64,000 nucleotides of DNA from Chloroflexota bacterium (GTDB lineage: Bacteria > Chloroflexota > Anaerolineae > B4-G1 > SLSP01), in contig JAIOAX010000016.1 of NCBI GenBank assembly GCA_019873645.1, positions 39,928 through 103,927 of the forward strand, in the 5' to 3' direction. Numbering within the stretch: the first letter of the stretch is position 1; every line of letters starts with the position of its first letter. This document shows, one piece after another, positions 29,501 to 36,337 of this stretch. The notes beneath the pieces are model-generated. The model was not told where the DNA came from and did no database searches. It worked only from the letters and a program-made list of their open reading frames with translations. A program made the translations under genes and the position numbers.

Positions 29501-30352
29501 CTGACCTGTCCAGCGGCTCAATGTCTTGTAATAAAAAGAATTGGGCGTCTTCTGCCAGCTTTCCAGATAGCGGTCAATGGCTTCTAAGAGGTCCTGATTC
29601 CTCCCTTCCGCCGTAGCATAGTACAGGGTGGTAGCATTGAACACAAGCGGGGTCTTACGTAGACCATATTGTTCATAGAAGTAATCGCCAAAGAAAACAT
29701 TGCTGATCGCCGCATCGGCTTTACCGCTGGCTGCCAGCTCAAACGCTGCTTCAAGGGAATCGGTCGCCACGATCTCAACTTCAAACCCAAATCCGCGCAT
29801 CATTTGTTCAAAGGCCGTCTGTTGAATCGAATCGCGCAGTACCGCAACGCGCCGGCCGGCCAGATCGGGAAGCCGGTAGATCGGCAAACGCGGCTGTGCG
29901 TACACTTGCGACCAGCTCTGAACGACCGGCGTGCGGTGAAAATCGTATCGCGCGTCACGTTCAAAGGAATAAGCAACATCCGGCATCAGATCAATCTTTC
30001 CGGCTTCGAGCGCCGCCAGGCAATCGGCCCACGCACAAGGGACGTAAACCAACTGCCAGCCTTCTTGTGCAGCGATCTCCTCTAAAAGTTCGATGAACAA
30101 CCCGGAGGCGCGTCCCTGTTCGTCCATAAACACTTTGGGCTTATTCTGATAGACCCCCACCTGCACGGTGCGCCCCGCGTCAACCAGGCAGGCAAGCCTT
30201 AAAATAACCAGCAGCGTCAGAAGCACGCCGGCAATGCGCGCTCGTTGCTTCGGCCTGCCCATCCGCGTGCGCCGACAATCCGACCTGCGGATAGCTTTCC
30301 CAATGCCCATTGCCCCCTCCCTTACACCCCTATTGCGGAGACCACAGGACAC
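26546..30352 (-). CDS. Hybrid sensor histidine kinase/response regulator: SBP_bac_3 domain, TM, PAS/PAC repeats, GAF, HisKA, HATPase, receiver
   Basis: GRTVQVGVYQNKPKVFMDEQGRASGLFIELLEEIA; PAS blocks; GQLAAGIAHDFNNILASI; GKGSGMGLAQVYGIV; receiver ILVVEDNPTARA. Confidence 0.9.
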   Translation of the reverse strand: MSCGLRNRGVREGAMGIGKAIRRSDCRRTRMGRPKQRARIAGVLLTLLVILRLACLVDAGRTVQVGVYQNKPKVFMDEQGRASGLFIELLEEIAAQEGWQLVYVPCAWADCLAALEAGKIDLMPDVAYSFERDARYDFHRTPVVQSWSQVYAQPRLPIYRLPDLAGRRVAVLRDSIQQTAFEQMMRGFGFEVEIVATDSLEAAFELAASGKADAAISNVFFGDYFYEQYGLRKTPLVFNATTLYYATAEGRNQDLLEAIDRYLESWQKTPNSFYYKTLSRWTGQSAASRSLLYLRWGIGIVGGLLLGALVALWWLHRQARLRTQRLAQTDATLRETEERFRVAFHTSPDAININRLVDGVYVDINEGFTALTGYTREDVIGKSSLDLQIWYDPADRQKLVEGLKARGYYENLEARFRSKNGDVRIGLMSARVIMLQGVPHILSITRDITERKQAEDALRESEARYRSLFNNNHAVMLLIDPDGGAIVDANPAATKYYGWTQEELRQKKISEINILTPEEVQAEMNLARNQQRNQFYFRHRRADGTIRDVEVFSGPISIQGRALLYSIVHDITERKHAEALLRENEQRHRRYAGLLGELIGGGQFFKGTLGENLQMIARLSAHVMGTERTSIWVYSQDYTEIECRCLYTLSTDSFSSGEKLYAAEFPTYTASHKVGSVIAAYDVRTDPRTCEIPAAYYEAYDIHSLLDSPVWMRGRLTALLSFEHVGEKRRWLPEEEQLALTLATYISFCLEADERARAEEALRKSEERLRVALTATEQLLSQIQAQARQVQDIIDTVPEGVLLLSARGWILLANPVAESLFESLGMDINAQLTHFGNRSLTELFTSPPQGLRHEAMVDERIFEIIARPIANGPEPEQWVLVIHEATQERAARQQLERQERLASLGQLAAGIAHDFNNILASIVLYSQLSLRMLNLSPQLRERLNVIVEQAHRAADLVDQILDFGRQAVLDRQPVDLAALLTEQVKLWERTFPETIRITLTYGAEAYSVNADQTRMQQMFMNLALNARDAMPEGGELRINLERRYLADVEPPGEWIRVEVSDTGTGIPEEILPHIYDPFFTTKEPGKGSGMGLAQVYGIVLSHDGHIDVKTQVGAGTTFSIYLPALQIEPAAPVLESEALAFGHGETILVVEDNPTARAAIVAALEMLQYHPLEAANGKEALDIVTQHSDEIALILSDLVMPEMGGKALAATLRQQTPHIRLVVMSGHPLGTEVESLRAAGIVGWVQKPPDLQALSEALAQALAAPAAV

Positions 30353-30376
30353 CCTATCCAGTAACGTTCTAATGCG

Positions 30377-31207
30377 CTAACGTTCCCATGTTTCAACGGT
30401 CCGCCGCCAAAACACCACGCGTTTTTCCAACGCGACAACACCTGCATACAGCCCTACACTCATCGAAGCAGAACAGAAGATGGCGGCAAAGAGCATCGGC
30501 AGATTCAGGTTGGTGTAAGCCAGCCACATCGCCCGTCCCAGTCCCACGGACGCGCCGGCCCACTCGGCGACGACGGCCCCCGTCACGGCGAGCGGCGCGA
30601 CGACCTTCAGCGCGGCAAACAGGTACGGCAACGCCGCCGGCCAGCGTGCGTGCCGGAACACCTCCCACTGCCCGGCGTGCAGTGAATGAAAGAGGGCCAA
30701 CACCGCGTCATCTACGGCATGCAGGCCGCTGTGGACGTTGATGAGCACCGGGAAGAAGGTCAACAGGGCGGTGATGATGACCTTGGGCAGCGGGCCAAAA
30801 CCGAACCAGATCATCAACAGCGGTGCAATGGCGACCATCGGTGTGGCCTTGACGAGGATGGAGAGCGCCAGCACGCCGCGTTCCAGGTGAGTCCAGAAGG
30901 TGATGAGCACTGCAACGGCAATGCCGACCGTCAGGCCAAGCAGCAGCCCGCCGAACGCCTCGCCGAGCGTGACCCAGGCGGCTTCAAACAAATAGCCGGC
31001 ATTGTGCCAGAGTTTACCCACAATTGTCGAAGGAGGTGGCAGGAGGTAAACCGGGGTGTGGTTGAACCGCACTGCGGTTTCCCAGGCCAGCAATGCCGAC
31101 CCAATGATGACGGCAACAGAAACCACCTCTCGTTTCGTGGCAGACGCAATCCCGTTATGCACATCGCGCCTCTGGAAATGACTGCAATGGACCGAACTCA
31201 GCGGCAA
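30377..31207 (-). CDS. ABC transporter permease (SsuC/ThiX/TauC type)
   Basis: EAFGGLLLGLTVGIAVAVLI...ALKVVAPLAVTGAVVAEWAGASVGLGRAMWLA. Confidence 0.9.
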   Translation of the reverse strand: MPLSSVHCSHFQRRDVHNGIASATKREVVSVAVIIGSALLAWETAVRFNHTPVYLLPPPSTIVGKLWHNAGYLFEAAWVTLGEAFGGLLLGLTVGIAVAVLITFWTHLERGVLALSILVKATPMVAIAPLLMIWFGFGPLPKVIITALLTFFPVLINVHSGLHAVDDAVLALFHSLHAGQWEVFRHARWPAALPYLFAALKVVAPLAVTGAVVAEWAGASVGLGRAMWLAYTNLNLPMLFAAIFCSASMSVGLYAGVVALEKRVVFWRRTVETWER

Positions 31208-31334
31208 GTTTTCCGCGCAGCTTATGAAACTATAGTATCATAAGTCGGCGACGAGCGCAAATAACATGCAAAGACGGGACGTACTTTTTGAAAGTGCGTC
31301 CCGCTTTAGTTTTGCAAGGTGGAATGCAATCACC

Positions 31335-32390
31335 TTATGTCAACGGTTTGCGAAAGGCCGTATCCTCTTTCACCGGACTGAAACCCATACTCTTGTAAAG
31401 TTGCAGCGCACCATTGGGATTGAGTGCATCCACGCCGAGTGCGGCCTCGGTCATCCCCTGCGCCTTAAGCACGGCGAGGCTGCGGGCGAGCAACGCGCGC
31501 GCCAGGCCGCGCCGCCGCCAGGGACGGCGCACACAGATGTTCTCCGTATAGCCGCGTTTACGGTTGTAGGCTACGTTTTCCTGCGCATCAATGTAGTTCA
31601 ACACCATACCGGCGACTTCATCACCATCCCAGGCAACCTGCCATAGCTCCGGCGTAAAGGTATGGCTCTCCTGCCAGTTCCGCAGATTCGTCTCATCCCA
31701 TTCATCCTCAGTATAGCCCCAGTGATCACGGAAAGCCTCTTTGGAGGCATACCAGATCGTCAAATAATCCTCTGGACGTACCGGGCGTATTTCTAGCCCG
31801 GTGGGAAGCGGTAGATCAGGGATGTTTTCCAAGTCGGGCCGCACCATGAGATAACCGTAGCGCACAGGGGTGTAGCCTTCTTCGGTCAACAACGTGCGCC
31901 AGTCGGTCTCCGTCTTGCTGGCCCAGCACTCAAAATATCGGCCAGCGCAGTCATGCCCATTGCTGCCGGCATGACCGGCTGCGATCTCGCGCAGCCGGCG
32001 CTCGTTGTACCGCAGCATGGCACGGCGGATGCCCAGGCCGCGCCATGCCGGCAGAAGCTGCGCGAAGTGCCCGTAGGTGTACGTGCCATCGTCCAGTTTG
32101 AACCAGTACACACGGCCATAGCCGATGACCTCGCCATGCACCTCTACGAAAAGCATGTCCCGGTAGGGATCGCTGTTGATCAAGTGATTGTAGTCCCGGG
32201 CGATGTCTTCTACCGTCACTGCACGCTCAAGTTGGTCGGCTTCTTTGCAGCCTTCGATGATGGCGACCATCGCCGGATAGTCTTCCGACCCACGGAAGCC
32301 GCGAAAGACCAGCCCCTCAATCGTCGGTGTCTCGATATACATAGTCATGCGCGAATCCGCGCGCTTTGTCATTTCCAGATAAGCGTTCAT
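31335..32390 (-). CDS. GNAT-family acetyltransferase (two GNAT-like halves)
   Basis: ENICVRRPWRRRGLARALLARSLAVLKAQGMTEAALGVDALNPNGALQLYKSMGF. Confidence 0.88.
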   Translation of the reverse strand: MNAYLEMTKRADSRMTMYIETPTIEGLVFRGFRGSEDYPAMVAIIEGCKEADQLERAVTVEDIARDYNHLINSDPYRDMLFVEVHGEVIGYGRVYWFKLDDGTYTYGHFAQLLPAWRGLGIRRAMLRYNERRLREIAAGHAGSNGHDCAGRYFECWASKTETDWRTLLTEEGYTPVRYGYLMVRPDLENIPDLPLPTGLEIRPVRPEDYLTIWYASKEAFRDHWGYTEDEWDETNLRNWQESHTFTPELWQVAWDGDEVAGMVLNYIDAQENVAYNRKRGYTENICVRRPWRRRGLARALLARSLAVLKAQGMTEAALGVDALNPNGALQLYKSMGFSPVKEDTAFRKPLT

Positions 32391-32411
32391 TGTAAGTATC
32401 TCCTCAAAATC

Positions 32412-32476
32412 AACCACGAACGACCACGAATGACCACAAATGGAAAATTAGTGTAGATTTGTGAAGATTCGTGGTT
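32412..32476. repeat. CCACGAAT...ATTCGTGG dispersed palindromic repeat (copy 2)
   Basis: AACCACGAACGACCACGAATG...GTGAAGATTCGTGGTT. Confidence 0.85.
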
Positions 32477-32483
32477 CAGATTG

Positions 32484-33497
32484 TTATTTCTGATGCTCTA
32501 AAGTTTGTGTACTTAATTCAATGCCGGGGCGCAGCTCCTTCTCAAAGCTGGCGTATTGACGTATCGGATGCATGCCGGCCTTTTTGTACAGGCTCAACGC
32601 GCCGGTTAGACTTTCTGCATCCACCCCCAATCCCACACGGCGTTTCCCGCGCCGGTAGAATTCCCCAAAGCTGTGATGCAGCAACGCCAGGGCCACCCCG
32701 CGACGGCGCCAGGGCCGCAGGACGCCAAGCGTGCCAACCCAGCCCATGTCCGGGTCCTCGGCGACCTTGGGTGAACAGAGCGACATCCCGACGATCCGGT
32801 CGTCCGCCACGGCGACGAACCACAACGACGGATCGAAATCCGGGTCGCTATCAATCCAGTGCATCCAGCGGGCGAACTCCTCCTCAAAAGGCTGTTCGAC
32901 ACACCCCCAGTGATCCTTGAACGCTGCGCGCTGCGCTTCGATAAGCGCGCGTTCTTCTCCCCGAATGAAAGGACGAATGGTTATGCCTTCGGGCAAAACC
33001 GGCGCGGGTGGAGATGTATCCAGTTCAATTGCCATGCGGAAGAAGTAACGCACACGGCGGTAGCCCTGTTCACGCAAGAGCGACTGCGCGACTTCATCAT
33101 GCGCGAGGGTCTCCTGCAGCAACACCACCCGTGCGCCTGCGGGTGCTTTAGGGATGGATTCCCTGGCGCGTGCTTCCAGCCATTGCGCGAGGTGTGTGCC
33201 GATGCCGTTGCATCGGTAATCGGGATGGACGCGCGCCCAGCCGAAAAGGCGGACATGCGGCTCGACATCCCATAGATCCGCATAGCCAACCGGTGTACCA
33301 TCGGGCGTGAGCACCACATGGGTATCGGCTTCCAGGTTGAATCCCGGCGACTGCCACCAGGAGCGGTTGTCTTCCACGAGAAACTGCGCCGCGCCGATGT
33401 CCTTCAAGGAGCACAGATTGAACAGCTCGGTCACAGATTCCGCGTCTTCCATACGCGCTGGACGATAGACATAGTTTTGATACGCTTGTGCAGACAT
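32484..33497 (-). CDS. GNAT-family acetyltransferase (paralogue of the downstream GNAT)
   Basis: GWVGTLGVLRPWRRRGVALALLHHSFGEFYRRGKRRVGLGVDAESLTGALSLYKKAGM; start MSAQAYQNY after AAGGAGG. Confidence 0.88.
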   Translation of the reverse strand: MSAQAYQNYVYRPARMEDAESVTELFNLCSLKDIGAAQFLVEDNRSWWQSPGFNLEADTHVVLTPDGTPVGYADLWDVEPHVRLFGWARVHPDYRCNGIGTHLAQWLEARARESIPKAPAGARVVLLQETLAHDEVAQSLLREQGYRRVRYFFRMAIELDTSPPAPVLPEGITIRPFIRGEERALIEAQRAAFKDHWGCVEQPFEEEFARWMHWIDSDPDFDPSLWFVAVADDRIVGMSLCSPKVAEDPDMGWVGTLGVLRPWRRRGVALALLHHSFGEFYRRGKRRVGLGVDAESLTGALSLYKKAGMHPIRQYASFEKELRPGIELSTQTLEHQK

Positions 33498-33524
33498 AGT
33501 TTTTTTCCTCCTTCGATTATGCCA

Positions 33525-33557
33525 ACAAAAAAGGCCGGTGGTGGGGTCCCCGGCCTT
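33525..33557 (-). terminator. Terminator-like hairpin T2 (AAGGCCGG...CCGGCCTTTTTT)
   Basis: 8-bp stem plus T-tract on minus strand, ~30 nt before the GNAT start codon. Confidence 0.75.
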
Positions 33558-33581
33558 CGACGCGCGAAAAGCGCACAACAA

Positions 33582-33621
33582 CAAAAAGAAGGCCGTGGAT
33601 GTCGCAGACGCCCACGGCCTT
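33582..33621 (-). terminator. Terminator-like hairpin T1 (AAGGCCGTGG...CCACGGCCTTCTTTTTG)
   Basis: 10-bp perfect stem followed by a T-rich run on minus strand. Confidence 0.8.
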
Positions 33622-33639
33622 TTGTGTTTTACGGTTAGA

Positions 33640-33738
33640 TTATTTTAACCTTCCGAGAGGCACACTGCGACAAGGCAAGACACCCATATCGCCTGCGGGC
33701 ATTTGCGCATTGCAGATGAAATACTTGAACTTGTCCAC
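33640..33738 (-). CDS. Small 32-aa protein (GTG start), not in ORF track
   Basis: VDKFKYFICNAQMPAGDMGVLPCRSVPLGRLK; AGGAGG 7 nt before GTG; promoter upstream, terminators downstream. Confidence 0.6.
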   Translation of the reverse strand: MDKFKYFICNAQMPAGDMGVLPCRSVPLGRLK

Positions 33739-33767
33739 AGCATAGCCTCCTGAGAATTACACCCCCA

Positions 33768-33795
33768 TTGTAAGGTAAGAACGTTTTTTGTCAAG
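33768..33795 (-). promoter_or_regulatory. Sigma70-like promoter TTGACA-16-TACAAT
   Basis: Minus-strand TTGACAAAAAACGTTCTTACCTTACAATG upstream of the 32-aa ORF. Confidence 0.7.
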
Positions 33796-33907
33796 CCAAT
33801 CGCTGCTGAAGATGCATTTCAGGACAGGGACAGGTTTTTGAGTTTTCCCCTCTCACCCCCTGCCCCCGCTCTCCCCGCGTGCGGGGAAAGCGGGAGAATT
33901 TCTCAAA

Positions 33908-33944
33908 GGGGGATTTTTGGCGGCTTCGCCGCCAAAAATCCCCC
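33908..33944. repeat. GGGGGATTTTTGGCGGC-TTC-GCCGCC... hairpin repeat (copy 2)
   Basis: Perfect palindrome, extended similarity to 40728 copy in inverse orientation. Confidence 0.85.
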
Positions 33945-34005
33945 CTATTCAAAAGTGCACTTCAGAATGGGGACAGGTTTATGGATGATTTTCCGGGAAA
34001 GGGTA

Positions 34006-34033
34006 TTGACAAAATTAAGTAATATGTTATAAT
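34006..34033 (+). promoter_or_regulatory. Consensus sigma70 promoter TTGACA-16-TATAAT
   Basis: Exact hexamers upstream of the DUF2089 gene. Confidence 0.85.
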
Positions 34034-34071
34034 TCTCAATATAAGAGTTAATAATCTAAAGGAGATATGAC

Positions 34072-34485
34072 ATGTACGCTGTGCCGTCTGAATGTCCGGT
34101 CTGTCACGATGATTTACACGTCAGTCAATTGATCTGCCGCACCTGCGGCACCGAAATACGCGGGCGATTTGAAATGGATCGCCTCTCGCGGCTCATCCCG
34201 GAGCAGCGCGCCTTCGTGGAAGTCTTTCTGCTCTGCGAGGGCAAGCTCAATTGTGTGCAGGAGGAACTCGGCATCTCCTATCCCACCGTGCGCAGCCGCC
34301 TGGATGAGATCATCCGCGCGCTGAAGCGCGAGCGCGTCGTACCGGCAGTGGCTGCGCCGATGACGCCGGCCGTTCCAGCCACGCCACCGGTGGCAGACAC
34401 AGTGCGCCATCAGGAAATTTTGGATCGTCTGGCGCGCAAGGAAATCGGTCTCGAAGAAGCACTACAGCTTCTCGAAGAAATCTAA
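34072..34485 (+). CDS. DUF2089-type zinc-ribbon/HTH regulator
   Basis: CPVCHDDLHVSQLICRTCGTEIRGRFEMDRLSRL...EEALQLLEEI. Confidence 0.85.
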   Translation: MYAVPSECPVCHDDLHVSQLICRTCGTEIRGRFEMDRLSRLIPEQRAFVEVFLLCEGKLNCVQEELGISYPTVRSRLDEIIRALKRERVVPAVAAPMTPAVPATPPVADTVRHQEILDRLARKEIGLEEALQLLEEI

Positions 34486-34501
34486 AAAGGGAGAAAAGGC
34501 A

Positions 34502-35800
34502 ATGGCTACACAAACGTTTGAAATCACGGAAAAGGCCCAGCTCACCATCGTTGAATGTCTGGGGAACCTCACGCTCAAGGGGGATGATACAAAGGTCGTC
34601 ACCATCAAGACGGCCGGCGAACCCGCCGAACTCAGCGTAAGCCAGGAAGGCGACCGGTTGACCGTCCGTGCGCGGACCGATTGCCAGATCGTGTGTCCCC
34701 CCGATGCTGTGGTGCACATCGAGACCGTCCGCGGCGATCTCAAGGTGCGCGATCTGCACGGCGATCTCACCGTCACCAGTGTCAGCGGTGACGCTTCGTT
34801 GCGCGAAGTCGGCCCTACGACCATCCAGAGCGTCGCGGGTGACCTGCGCGCGCGAAACGTCAGCGGCAACCTCAGTGTGCAATCTGTCGCCGGCGATGCG
34901 CGCATTGACGTCGTCTCCGGCGAGACGACTCTCGCCAGCGTCGGCAGTGACCTCAAGGCCGAAGGGTTGAGCCAGGGATTAACTGCCAGGAGCGTCGGCT
35001 CCGATGTGCGCCTGGAACCGCCCTTCACGGCGGGTATGGAGTACACCGTGCGCGCGGGCAGCGATCTCGTCATCCGCCTGCCCGAAGAGGCTAACGTGCG
35101 CTTTGAACTGCGGGCCGGCGGCGGCGTGCGCACCACTATCGCCGATCTGGAACTGCATCAGGAAGGTGGTATGTTCACCGGCGTGCTAGGCGAGGGCGAA
35201 GCTCTCATCGAAGCGCAGGTTGGCGGGCGGGTACTTATCAAGCGCTACGGCGTTGAAGGCGATTATGACCAGGACTTCGACTTCGATTTCAACATTGACC
35301 TCAGCTTCCTCGATGCCCTGAACGACCTCGGCCCGATGATCGAAGCGCGCGTCGCTCAGGCGATGGCCGGATTGGAAGCCGGTTTGCAAGAGGGCCTGCG
35401 CTACATTGATGGCGACCGCATCCGCATGCACATCGAGCGCGCTGCTGAACACGCGCAACGTGCCGCCGAACGGGTCGCCGAAGAGGCACGGCGAGCTGCT
35501 GAACGCGAGGCCGAGCATGCCCGTCGTGTTGCCGAGCGTGAGGCCGAACGCGCCCGTATGCGCGCCGAACATGCCGAGCGTCGCTGGCAGCGCGCCAGCG
35601 GGTATCCTACCCCGCCGACTCCGCCCACGCCGCCGATGCCGCCGACGTCACCAACACCGCCCACGCCGCCCGAAGCGCCGGCCGTGCCTGCTCCCACAGC
35701 CGATGAGTTGCGCGAGGAACGCTTACACGTCTTGCGGATGGTTCAGGAAGGCACGCTGACGCCCGAAGACGCCGCCAAACTTCTTGCCGCCCTGCACTAG
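34502..35800 (+). CDS. DUF4097-like beta-repeat putative adhesin with alanine/glutamate-rich coiled coil and PTPP tail
   Basis: Repeated VRGDLKVRDLHGDLTVTSVSGDASL pattern; SHOCT-like LRMVQEGTLTPEDAAKLLAAL end; 17 nt after the DUF2089 gene. Confidence 0.75.
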   Translation: MATQTFEITEKAQLTIVECLGNLTLKGDDTKVVTIKTAGEPAELSVSQEGDRLTVRARTDCQIVCPPDAVVHIETVRGDLKVRDLHGDLTVTSVSGDASLREVGPTTIQSVAGDLRARNVSGNLSVQSVAGDARIDVVSGETTLASVGSDLKAEGLSQGLTARSVGSDVRLEPPFTAGMEYTVRAGSDLVIRLPEEANVRFELRAGGGVRTTIADLELHQEGGMFTGVLGEGEALIEAQVGGRVLIKRYGVEGDYDQDFDFDFNIDLSFLDALNDLGPMIEARVAQAMAGLEAGLQEGLRYIDGDRIRMHIERAAEHAQRAAERVAEEARRAAEREAEHARRVAEREAERARMRAEHAERRWQRASGYPTPPTPPTPPMPPTSPTPPTPPEAPAVPAPTADELREERLHVLRMVQEGTLTPEDAAKLLAALH

Positions 35801-35956
35801 CGCGGGCTACTCGCCGGCGGTTGGGGAAAACTTTGTCAACGGGAAAACTTTGTCAACGGATTAAACGGATTTTAACGGATTTTCGACTTGTGCTACCCAA
35901 AACATTCTAACGTTCACACGTTTGAACGTTCCAACACTCTTCCAGAGGAGGTCAGT

Positions 35957-36154
35957 ATGGAAAACCTGGGACTGAACATAGACATCTTACAAAAAATAGC
36001 GATGTTACAACACCAAGACGCGCTCAAACAGGCGGAAACGCAACGCTTGCTGCGCAGTGTGCAGGCCGGGCAACCATACCTTTCCGACCTCACACACCGT
36101 CAGCCCAAACGCCGCTGGCAATGGTTCAAGCAGCGTACTGTACAGACAGCGTAA
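35957..36154 (+). CDS. Small uncharacterised protein (65 aa)
   Basis: MENLGLNIDILQKIAMLQHQDALKQAETQRLLRSVQ...; GAGGAGG SD; hairpin downstream. Confidence 0.6.
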   Translation: MENLGLNIDILQKIAMLQHQDALKQAETQRLLRSVQAGQPYLSDLTHRQPKRRWQWFKQRTVQTA

Positions 36155-36172
36155 TCAGCACTCCCTCTATAC

Positions 36173-36203
36173 CGAACACCCCGGGAACCCTCCGGGGTGT
36201 TCG
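36173..36203. terminator. Hairpin CGAACACCCCGG-GAACCCT-CCGGGGTGTTCG
   Basis: 12-bp perfect stem after the 65-aa ORF; weak T-tract. Confidence 0.6.
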
Positions 36204-36240
36204 TGTGTAACCCTCCATTTGCACACCAGGGTTGTATAAT

Positions 36241-36319
36241 GACAGTAGATAGTAAACGGTAGACAGTAGACAGGGTTTTTGCCCCAACCCCGTCTACCGT
36301 CTACGGTCTACTGTCTACC
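36241..36319. repeat. Palindrome of GTAGACA-type heptamers and their reverse complement
   Basis: ggtagacagtagacagg...ccgtctaccgtctacggtctactgtctacc. Confidence 0.85.
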
Positions 36320-36337
36320 AACATTACGGAGGAGACA

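Noticed and set aside
33741-33743. ATG at 33743 as start of an alternative 32-aa frame (MLWTSSSISSAMRKCPQ...)
   Set aside because: Only 2 nt from AGGAGG; the GTG at 33738 has ideal 7-nt spacing.
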